From Eubacterium sp. (GTDB lineage Bacteria; Bacillota; Clostridia; Lachnospirales; Lachnospiraceae), in NCBI GenBank assembly GCA_017616955.1, contig JAFZXD010000082.1, positions 1 to 5,136 of the forward strand: a stretch of DNA of 5,136 nucleotides. Direction: 5' to 3'. The notes under the pieces are model-generated. The model worked only from the letters and a program-made list of their open reading frames with translations. It did not search any database and was not told the DNA's origin. Each line of letters starts with the position of its first letter. Positions within the stretch are counted from its first letter, which is position 1. A program made the translations under genes and the position numbers. Of this stretch, positions 1-5,136 are shown piece after piece.

Positions 1-398
1 GAGGCTGCGTGGATATTCTTACAACGCTTATCGGAACTAAGTACGACAAGGTTGATGAGTTTGTTGAGAGATACAAGGATGACGGGATCGTATGGTTCCT
101 AGAGTGCTGCGATCTTGATCCACTTTCAATGCGTCGCCAGTTCTGGCAAATGAGAGAAGCCGGCTGGTTTAAGCATGCTAAGGGACTTCTTATCGGAAGA
201 CCGAGAAGATTCGGTGAGGATGCTATGGGAGTCGATCAGTACAACGCTGTCACAGATATTCTGGCAGGACTTGAAGTTCCGATCATAATGGATCTCGATA
301 TAGGACATAAACCACCTATGATGCCGATCATATCAGGAAGTCTTGCAAAGGTGGAGAGCACGGGTAACAAGATCAGAATTAAGTACGAGTTTAAATAA
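1..398 (+). CDS. S66-family serine peptidase (LD-carboxypeptidase / MccF-like), C-terminal part, 5' end outside window
   Basis: The reading frame is open from base 3 to the TAA at 396-398 and gives about 131 residues, where the family usually has about 300-350. The N-terminal part with the nucleophilic Ser is therefore missing. The GTG at 9 is internal, because the codons before it (Gly-Cys) continue the family motif GC(V/L)D.L..LIGT.YD. The catalytic Glu is probably in WFLECCD (codon at 102-104) and the catalytic His in DIGHKPP (codon at 306-308), followed by the usual P..SG..A.V ending. S66 enzymes are cytoplasmic Ser-Glu-His peptidases. They either trim the terminal D-Ala from muropeptide tetrapeptides during peptidoglycan recycling (LdcA) or cleave peptide-nucleotide antibiotics (MccF). 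The sequence here does not decide between these. The gene ends 42 nt before the histidine kinase with no terminator between them, so the two could share a transcript. The family call is firm; the substrate is not. Confidence 0.88.
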   Translation, partial: GCVDILTTLIGTKYDKVDEFVERYKDDGIVWFLECCDLDPLSMRRQFWQMREAGWFKHAKGLLIGRPRRFGEDAMGVDQYNAVTDILAGLEVPIIMDLDIGHKPPMMPIISGSLAKVESTGNKIRIKYEFK

Positions 399-424
399 AG
401 CACCTGCTGAACATTTTCGAAAGA

Positions 425-430
425 AGAAAG
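425..430 (+). promoter_or_regulatory. weak ribosome binding site of the histidine kinase
   Basis: The purine stretch GAAAGAAGAAAG ends 10 nt before the ATG at 441 but contains no GGAGG core, unlike the sites of the two downstream genes. The ATG is still the best start, because the membrane helix begins only a few residues after it. Expression may be low or may depend on coupling to translation of the upstream gene. Confidence 0.4.
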
Positions 431-440
431 AATTCTCAAA

Positions 441-1352
441 ATGGATATAAAGATTGTCATTTGCATAGTTGTTCTTTCACTGATTGTACTGGCGCTTCTG
501 ATAAAGCTTTTGACTCTGAAAAGTAACCTCAGAAGTTTGACACGTGAACTAAAAAACACAAGACAGGAATCTTATAATCGTCAGACCAGGGTGACTCTTT
601 CTGACAGAGACGTGGAAGGATTAGCTGCTGAAATAAACAGGAATATCGATTATCAGAAGTCGCTCAAGCTGGAGACGGAGCAGTCCAGAAGAAAGCTTGA
701 ACAGTCTATCTCTGATATAGCTCATGATCTGAGAACCCCGCTTACTGTTGTAAAGGGTAATCTTCAGATGCTCGAAAAAGAGGAGCTTTCCGAGAAGGGA
801 AGAACTTATCTTGAGGTGAGCAGTAAGAAAACGGAAACCCTTAAAGGGATGGTAGACGAATTCTTTGAGCTGTCGGTCCTGGAAAGTGACAGCAAGCCTG
901 TGGAACTGCAGAAGTTAGATGCTATAGTATTTCTTTCGGAATTTATTATAGAGCACGAGACATTGATAAGGCAGAATGATCTGAAACCGGAGATTACATT
1001 TCCGGAAAAATCCATATATGTTCAGGCTAATAAAGCAATGCTGAGCAGGGTGTTCAGCAATCTTTTCGGAAATATCCTGAAGTATGCGGATGAAAGTTTC
1101 GAACTGACACTCGAGGAAGAAGAGGGAGTATGTCTTATCAGGATAGGAAATAAGGTGGCTGATCCGGCGTCTATTGATATCGAGCATATATTTGACAGAA
1201 CCTATCGTGCCGATAAAGCCAGGAGCGACGGAAGTGCGGGGCTTGGACTCTATATCGCGAAACTCTTACTGAAAAAACAGAATGGCGGGATAGATTGTGA
1301 AATTGTAGATAATCGGCTTGTTTTCACGGTTCGTCTTAGGCATTATGAATAA
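441..1352 (+). CDS. membrane-bound sensor histidine kinase, single-TM, no adjacent response regulator
   Basis: This 303-aa protein is a two-component kinase that would autophosphorylate on His and pass the phosphate to a response regulator. Residues 4-26 form one hydrophobic membrane helix with only three residues before it, so there is essentially no extracellular sensor domain. Residues 27-90 are charged and helical, probably a coiled coil, without a clear HAMP domain. The phosphoacceptor motif HDLRTP places His95. The N box is around 201-216 (RVFSNLFGNILKYA), the F box is IFDRTYRAD at 250-258 and the G2 box is GSAGLGLYIAK at 264-274. The G1 box is degenerate: aligned from the F box, the canonical DxGxG reads N237-x-V-x-D241. 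Small kinases of this build in Firmicutes are often encoded with BcrA-type ABC transporters, and one lies downstream at 4231. No response regulator lies on either side within the window. The kinase call is firm; signal and partner are unknown. Confidence 0.93.
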   Translation: MDIKIVICIVVLSLIVLALLIKLLTLKSNLRSLTRELKNTRQESYNRQTRVTLSDRDVEGLAAEINRNIDYQKSLKLETEQSRRKLEQSISDIAHDLRTPLTVVKGNLQMLEKEELSEKGRTYLEVSSKKTETLKGMVDEFFELSVLESDSKPVELQKLDAIVFLSEFIIEHETLIRQNDLKPEITFPEKSIYVQANKAMLSRVFSNLFGNILKYADESFELTLEEEEGVCLIRIGNKVADPASIDIEHIFDRTYRADKARSDGSAGLGLYIAKLLLKKQNGGIDCEIVDNRLVFTVRLRHYE

Positions 1353-1367
1353 TTTTTTGGAAACTGC

Positions 1368-1396
1368 TTGCAAAAAGCTCTTTTATTTTATACACT
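1368..1396 (+). promoter_or_regulatory. candidate promoter P1 for the secreted phosphatase
   Basis: TTGCAA (1368-1373) and TACACT (1391-1396) are separated by exactly 17 nt, each matching the sigma-A consensus at four of six positions. Transcription would begin near 1403, inside the direct repeats. A second option is TTTAAA (1414-1419) and TATTAT (1437-1442), also 17 nt apart, starting near 1449 just before the Shine-Dalgarno site. Matches arise easily in DNA this AT-rich, so neither is secure. Confidence 0.35.
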
Positions 1397-1437
1397 ATTT
1401 TACACACACTATTTTTAAAATTTTTACACACACTATT
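1386..1437 (+). repeat. direct repeat array upstream of the phosphatase, Pho-box-like operator candidate
   Basis: TTTTACACACACTATT occurs exactly at 1398-1413 and 1422-1437, and a shorter relative, TTTTATACACTATT, at 1386-1399. The starts are 12 and 24 nt apart. Each copy contains a hexamer fitting TT(A/T/C)A(C/T)A, the half-site of Bacillus PhoP boxes: TTTATA at 1387, TTTACA at 1399 and TTTACA at 1423. The array overlaps both candidate promoters and ends 13 nt before the Shine-Dalgarno site. Repetition on one DNA face suggests cooperative binding of an OmpR/PhoB-type regulator. The repeats are seen directly; the Pho assignment is inference and fits a phosphatase target. Confidence 0.5.
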
Positions 1438-1450
1438 ATTATATCATTAT

Positions 1451-1456
1451 GGGGAG
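1451..1456 (+). promoter_or_regulatory. ribosome binding site of the secreted phosphatase
   Basis: GGGGAG lies 6 nt before the ATG at 1463, within the purine run GGGGAGAGAGAA. It fixes this start, and the following residues form a proper signal peptide with a basic N-region. Confidence 0.8.
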
Positions 1457-1462
1457 AGAGAA

Positions 1463-4069
1463 ATGAATAAGTGCTTTTTGATCGGAGGCATCAAAAAGGG
1501 TGTGGCAGCTCTGTCTATGGGACTGGCTGTCGTATCTGTTGTGCCTTCTATTCCGAGCGCAAAATTTATCAACGATGCTGTCAGCATTGATGTTTTTGCT
1601 GCGTCAAATAGTCTTGGAACCTTTGACAAACTTACTGTTGGAAAAAACAGTGATGATAAGGACTGGGTCCTTGTTAAAACCGAAAAAGGTGGTAAAGGAA
1701 CCGTCAGATATCAACAGGGTGACGGCACCTACCGCGTCAGAGCTAATCTTTCAGGTTATAAATATAAGGCCGGAGACCTGCTTAGTATTAAAGTAGATGG
1801 TCTTGATATAACCGATGATGAGATTTCTATCGGATACAGTTTAAGTTCCGGTTGTCACGTGAAGACTAAACAGGTTGTTTCCCAGCATGTGGGATATATA
1901 ACATTTAGACTTCCTGAAGATAGTGACAACATCTTAAAAGAAACAGATCCCAAATTTGTAAGAGTACTAGGAAAATTTAAAAAGCCGAATAAAGACACCG
2001 AATTTACCTTCGGTGGTTTTGAGATACATAAATCGGGAACTCTCCCTTCATGGGACGACGGAAGTATTCCGGAATATGATCCTTATGCAGCTCCAAAGGG
2101 TATTGCGATTACATACTATGATGGCATTTACTCGAGAGGATTTGCATGGAGTACAGATGATCATATAGACAGTTCTGCTTTATATATCATCGAGAAGACA
2201 GGCGGACTGAAGAAGGAAGCTGTTGACTGGTCTAAGGCAACTAAGGTTAAAGCGTCTAAAGTTAAGAGAACTGACAATGACGGAAAGGCATGGCATGTAT
2301 TTAAGGCACATGTAGAAAACCTCAAGGCCGGAGCAACATATTATTACAGAGTCGGAAATTCAACGGGCGGTTATTCGGAGATCGGAACCGTAAATATAGA
2401 AAAGAAGGAAGATGAGATAGAAGGTTTGACATTTGTCCATCTTACAGATTGTCAGGAGAGTACTAAGAAGAATTATTCCAGATGGGCAAATGTTCTCGAG
2501 AACGCATATGAGAGATATCCTGAAACTAAGTTTGTTGCATTTACGGGTGACCTTACCAATGATTCACATGATTACCTTGATATGAATCAGTGGATCTGGG
2601 GACTTGATGAGCCGGGCGACATACTGAGAAACAGTATTATATCTCCATCAAGCGGAAACCATGATAAGTTCAAATATTCATTTACGGACAGATTTGATTT
2701 TAATTATGCGGACTATGTTAAGGACAGCAACAAAGATCTTGAAAGCGGCGGATGCTACTACTATACATACGGAAAGGATATCCTGTTCGTAAATCTCAAT
2801 ACGAATGAGAGTCCTTGGGAAGAATTTGACAAGCAGCAGGAATGGCTTATATCTGTGCTTGAGAAATATAAGAACTATAAGTGGAAGGTAGTTCAGATTC
2901 ATAAGGGAATCATGTCTACCGGAGATCATACAAATAACGGTGATGTAGATAAGTTCAGACAGAAACTTCCGCCGATATTTGCAAAGTATAAGGTTGATCT
3001 CGTTCTTCAGGGACATGATCATGTTTATACACGTACCAAGTCATATGCTTACGGAACCAATGAGAAGGGTAAAGCATACAGTGGATTTGTTGTTGCGGAT
3101 GGAAGTGAGAAAGTAACCAAGAATTATAAGTTCTGCGGTGAGACGAGACTTTGGAATCTTGAACCGGTGGGAACACATTACGTAACTATCAACTATTGTG
3201 CAAATAAGCAGTATCCAGCAGAGGAAGATATATCTAAGGATATTCATCTTGGAAAGAATCCTATAGCGGGTAACGGATGCAGTAAGCAGCCGGCAAAACC
3301 GATGTATGGTGTTATAAGAATCAAGGGCGATATACTCTGCTACGATGCTTATACCTATAATGCTGATAATGCCACAAGTGAATTGTATGATACATTTGCG
3401 GTAAATAAGAATCCTGCAGCGTATATTGAGGATGAGCCGGGCGAAGAAGAAGGACAGAAGCCGGAAGACAAAAAGCAGGGTGACGATCAGACGGTAACCG
3501 TAACTGATGAAAAGAAGAATCCTGATGTTAAGTCACCGGACGGAAGTCAGCCAAAACAGGGTGGCGATGCCGGTAATGATACAACCAATGTTGTAAAGAA
3601 AGATAAGTATAAAAACATCGAAGATATAAAGAATTCGATGCTGAAGAAGAATCTGCTGGTGGCTGATAAGAAGGCGAACAGCAAGTACAAGATTAACAAG
3701 GTTGTTAAGAAGAATGGTAAGGTAGTCGGTGGTACAGCAACTTACATGATGCCGTATAACAAGAACTGCAAGAAGGCAACCATTAAAAACAATGTTAAAA
3801 TTGGTGGAGTGTTATTTAAGGTAACTGTCATAAATAAGAATGCATTTGCAAATTGCAAAAAGCTTCAGACTGTATATATCGGAACAAACGTTTCAAGGAT
3901 AAATGCAGGGGCATTCAAGGGATGCAAGAAGCTGAAGACAGTTCATATAAAAACTAACAAACTTAAATTCGTTGGAAAAGATGCTTTTAAGGGCGTTAGC
4001 AAAAATATTCAATTCAAGGTAGCTAAGAAAAATCTTGCAAAATACAAGAGGCTTCTTAAACTCAAATAA
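1463..4069 (+). CDS. secreted purple-acid-phosphatase-like metallophosphoesterase with C-terminal BspA-like LRR tail
   Basis: This 868-aa protein is probably exported and hydrolyses phosphomonoesters or phosphodiesters; the substrate is unknown. Residues 1-47 are a long signal peptide (basic KK at 11-12, hydrophobic core about 14-30, likely cleavage in VFAA after 46 or 47). Residues 50-195 are beta-rich and not assigned to a family. Residues 208-312 resemble the fibronectin-like N-terminal domain of purple acid phosphatases (RGFAWSTDD, then LKAGATYYYRVG). Residues 321-650 are the calcineurin-like domain, with metal motifs D329-x-Q331, GD at 362-363 with N366, GNHD at 398-401, H480, and GHDH at 517-520 in QGHDHVYTR. 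Residues 652-712 are a linker rich in Glu, Asp, Lys, Pro and Gln. Residues 713-868 are a Lys-rich module with LRR_5 repeats (NAFANCKKLQTVYIG, GAFKGCKKLKTVHIK, DAFKGV), common on secreted Lachnospiraceae proteins and probably used for surface or polymer attachment. There is no LPxTG, SLH or dockerin motif. The gene has its own control region and terminator, so it is probably monocistronic. Confidence 0.92.
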   Translation: MNKCFLIGGIKKGVAALSMGLAVVSVVPSIPSAKFINDAVSIDVFAASNSLGTFDKLTVGKNSDDKDWVLVKTEKGGKGTVRYQQGDGTYRVRANLSGYKYKAGDLLSIKVDGLDITDDEISIGYSLSSGCHVKTKQVVSQHVGYITFRLPEDSDNILKETDPKFVRVLGKFKKPNKDTEFTFGGFEIHKSGTLPSWDDGSIPEYDPYAAPKGIAITYYDGIYSRGFAWSTDDHIDSSALYIIEKTGGLKKEAVDWSKATKVKASKVKRTDNDGKAWHVFKAHVENLKAGATYYYRVGNSTGGYSEIGTVNIEKKEDEIEGLTFVHLTDCQESTKKNYSRWANVLENAYERYPETKFVAFTGDLTNDSHDYLDMNQWIWGLDEPGDILRNSIISPSSGNHDKFKYSFTDRFDFNYADYVKDSNKDLESGGCYYYTYGKDILFVNLNTNESPWEEFDKQQEWLISVLEKYKNYKWKVVQIHKGIMSTGDHTNNGDVDKFRQKLPPIFAKYKVDLVLQGHDHVYTRTKSYAYGTNEKGKAYSGFVVADGSEKVTKNYKFCGETRLWNLEPVGTHYVTINYCANKQYPAEEDISKDIHLGKNPIAGNGCSKQPAKPMYGVIRIKGDILCYDAYTYNADNATSELYDTFAVNKNPAAYIEDEPGEEEGQKPEDKKQGDDQTVTVTDEKKNPDVKSPDGSQPKQGGDAGNDTTNVVKKDKYKNIEDIKNSMLKKNLLVADKKANSKYKINKVVKKNGKVVGGTATYMMPYNKNCKKATIKNNVKIGGVLFKVTVINKNAFANCKKLQTVYIGTNVSRINAGAFKGCKKLKTVHIKTNKLKFVGKDAFKGVSKNIQFKVAKKNLAKYKRLLKLK

Positions 4070-4079
4070 ATTCCTATGT

Positions 4080-4112
4080 AAGTGTGTCGGAAAAGTCCGG
4101 CACACTTTTTTT
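4080..4112 (+). terminator. rho-independent terminator after the phosphatase gene
   Basis: AAGTGTGTCGGA (4080-4091) pairs with TCCGGCACACTT (4096-4107) across an AAAG loop, giving 12 bp with one G-U pair. A run of seven T follows at 4106-4112. It begins 11 nt after the stop codon and should separate the phosphatase transcript from the ABC gene. The A-rich 5' flank is short, so activity on the opposite strand is doubtful. Confidence 0.93.
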
Positions 4113-4130
4113 CTATTATTTAAGAAAAAC

Positions 4131-4159
4131 TTTAATAATTCATTTTATATTAATATCAT
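4131..4159 (+). promoter_or_regulatory. candidate promoter of the ABC transporter gene
   Basis: TATCAT at 4154-4159 matches the -10 consensus at five of six positions. TTTAAT at 4131-4136 is a weak -35, 17 nt upstream. Transcription would start near 4166, where the inverted repeat begins, giving a leader of about 65 nt. The preceding terminator means the ABC gene needs its own promoter somewhere in 4113-4210, which supports the placement. Confidence 0.4.
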
Positions 4160-4165
4160 AAATTG

Positions 4166-4208
4166 AAAAAGTGGACACCTGAAATCAGATTTAAACTGTC
4201 TACTTTTT
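4166..4208 (+). repeat. 12-nt imperfect inverted repeat in the ABC gene leader (operator or RNA hairpin)
   Basis: AAAAAGTGGACA at 4166-4177 faces TGTCTACTTTTT at 4197-4208 across a 19-nt spacer. The single mismatch becomes a G-U pair in RNA. The spacer holds a second short complementarity (AAAT/ATTT around CAG). The arms end 9 nt before the Shine-Dalgarno core of the ABC gene. It could be the operator of a dimeric regulator whose half-sites lie about three helical turns apart, or an RNA hairpin controlling transcription or translation of the leader. The structure is seen directly; the role is inference. Confidence 0.6.
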
Positions 4209-4217
4209 GGGAAGAGC

Positions 4218-4222
4218 GGGAG
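4218..4222 (+). promoter_or_regulatory. ribosome binding site of the ABC transporter ATPase
   Basis: GGGAG lies 8 nt before the ATG at 4231. An in-frame TGA at 4225-4227, two codons before that ATG, rules out any start further upstream. Confidence 0.75.
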
Positions 4223-4230
4223 ATTGAGAT

Positions 4231-5136
4231 ATGGCAGAGAATATAGTAGAGGTAAGAAATCTTACAAAACAATATGGAAAACAGCTGGTACTTGATGATG
4301 TTTCGTTCAACATAAAGAAGGGAAGTATCGTTGGTCTGATAGGACCAAACGGAGCCGGAAAGACAACTATTATGAAGATTATGGGTGGACTGGTATTTCC
4401 TTCGAGCGGCGAGCTTAATATGTATGGAGCGACCGATGAGAAGGGTCTGAATCATGCAAGAACGAGGATGAGCTTCATGATCGAAACTCCTTACGAGAAG
4501 GAGAAGATGACGGCCCGCGAGAACCTTGAGAAACAGAGACTTCAGAAGGGAATACCTGATAAAGGTCGTATAGATGAAGTTCTTGAAATCGTCAATCTTC
4601 AGGATACGGGGAAGAAGATTGTGAAGAACTTTTCGCTTGGTATGAGACAGCGCCTCGGTCTGGCAAATGCCCTCATGGGTAAACCTGAGTTCATGGTTCT
4701 GGATGAACCGATAAACGGTCTCGACCCGGAAGGCATTGTTGAGATAAGAGAGCTGTTCAGAAGGCTGAATAAGGAAGAGGATATCACGATGGTAATCTCG
4801 TCTCATATTCTGAGTGAGCTGTCGCTTCTGTGCACGGATTACATTTTCATTAACGAAGGACATATAAAGGGACGATTTACTTCTGAGGAACTCAGAAATG
4901 CGTGCAGCATGTACTACCACATAAATACAGACAATAATGAGAAGGCAAGTGCGATTCTGATACACAACTGCGGCATCGAGAGAGTTGAGGCTTTGGAGGA
5001 CGGAAGCCTTCGTATCTATGAAGGGCTGGATGATATTCGCAGGATTTCAAAAACACTCTACGACAACGGAATCATCCCGATAGAGCTTTCGCTGAATGAA
5101 GTAAACCTGGAAGATTATTACATGCGGATGGTACAA
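4231..5136 (+). CDS. ABC transporter ATP-binding protein, BcrA (bacitracin/lantibiotic export) type, 3' end outside window
   Basis: The frame is open from the ATG to the last base, giving 302 residues with no stop. BcrA-type ATPases are about 300-310 aa, so only a short tail is probably missing. Visible motifs are Walker A GPNGAGKTT (38-46), a modified Q-loop SFMIETP (81-87) with Glu85 in place of Gln, signature SLGMRQ (135-140), Walker B FMVLDEP (154-160) with catalytic Glu159, D-loop NGLDP, and switch His192 in SSH. The Q-loop form IETP followed by T.RENL (about 94-99) is typical of the BcrA/lantibiotic-immunity branch of ABC-2 exporters. Residues from about 215 form the extra C-terminal region of that branch, ending EDYYMRM. 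The protein should act at the inner face of the membrane as a dimer with an ABC-2 permease, probably encoded just downstream. The likely role is export of, or protection from, a peptide or lipid-targeting antimicrobial; the substrate is not known. It is preceded by its own leader with an inverted repeat. Confidence 0.93.
   Translation, partial: MAENIVEVRNLTKQYGKQLVLDDVSFNIKKGSIVGLIGPNGAGKTTIMKIMGGLVFPSSGELNMYGATDEKGLNHARTRMSFMIETPYEKEKMTARENLEKQRLQKGIPDKGRIDEVLEIVNLQDTGKKIVKNFSLGMRQRLGLANALMGKPEFMVLDEPINGLDPEGIVEIRELFRRLNKEEDITMVISSHILSELSLLCTDYIFINEGHIKGRFTSEELRNACSMYYHINTDNNEKASAILIHNCGIERVEALEDGSLRIYEGLDDIRRISKTLYDNGIIPIELSLNEVNLEDYYMRMVQ

Noticed and set aside
9..398. GTG at 9 as the true start of a small 129-aa gene
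   Set aside because: The codons before it are in frame and continue the S66 family motif, there is no ribosome binding site, and the product would lack the catalytic Ser domain. The gene is cut by the window edge.
1366..1389. Possible terminator after the histidine kinase (GCTT...AAGC followed by T-rich DNA)
   Set aside because: The stem is only 4 bp and cannot be extended, and the following T tract is interrupted. Readthrough from the kinase into the phosphatase gene remains possible.
2678..3022. Minus-strand open frame of 114 codons inside the phosphatase gene
   Set aside because: It overlaps the region coding for the GNHD and GHDH metal motifs on the + strand. Its Ile/Leu-rich translation is what antisense of this AT-rich code gives.
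3416..3598. Possible frameshift or gene boundary at the low-complexity stretch in the phosphatase gene
   Set aside because: The frame stays open throughout, and the charged Pro/Glu/Lys/Gln-rich composition is normal for an interdomain linker before an LRR module.
4156..4965. Minus-strand open frame of 269 codons
   Set aside because: It lies antisense to a + strand frame with complete Walker A, signature, Walker B and switch-His motifs and a good ribosome binding site. The minus-strand translation has no recognisable domain, so it is a shadow of the ABC gene.

Overview
The window reads as chromosomal DNA of an anaerobic, low-to-moderate GC Firmicute, most likely a Lachnospiraceae relative such as a Butyrivibrio- or Roseburia-like gut or rumen bacterium. 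This is an inference. It rests on the AT-rich intergenic DNA, GG-rich Shine-Dalgarno sites, a long signal peptide ending in VFAA, and a secreted enzyme carrying the Lys-rich, BspA-like leucine-rich-repeat tail common in that family. All supported genes lie on the + strand. No RNA gene, CRISPR array, integrase or transposase was seen.

Layout. (1) 1-398 is the C-terminal part of an S66-family serine peptidase (LD-carboxypeptidase / MccF type). It starts outside the window and keeps the Glu and His expected of the catalytic triad. (2) 441-1352 is a complete, compact histidine kinase of 303 aa, with one membrane helix, a coiled-coil linker, HisKA and HATPase. No response regulator lies next to it, and its G1 ATP-binding box is degenerate. 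(3) 1353-1462 is an AT-rich intergenic stretch with three related direct repeats whose starts are 12 and 24 nt apart. They resemble Pho-box half-sites and sit over candidate promoters. (4) 1463-4069 is a secreted 868-aa protein: signal peptide, an unassigned beta-rich region, a purple-acid-phosphatase-type N-terminal domain, a calcineurin-like metallophosphoesterase domain, an acidic/polar linker and an LRR_5 tail. (5) 4080-4112 is a strong rho-independent terminator. (6) 4113-4230 is a new leader with a candidate promoter and a long inverted repeat. (7) 4231-5136 is a nearly complete BcrA-type ABC transporter ATPase, still open at the window end.

Taken together, the window is concerned with the cell envelope and cell exterior: a muropeptide or peptide-nucleotide hydrolase, a membrane-bound sensor, a secreted phosphatase with a surface-binding tail, and an antimicrobial-peptide-type exporter ATPase. 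The kinase and the BcrA-type ATPase are classes often encoded together with a response regulator and a permease. Here the phosphatase gene, with its own control region and terminator, lies between them. I do not see a convincing new defence or mobile system. The best leads are the repeat array before the phosphatase, the inverted repeat before the ABC gene, and the unassigned N-terminal region of the phosphatase.
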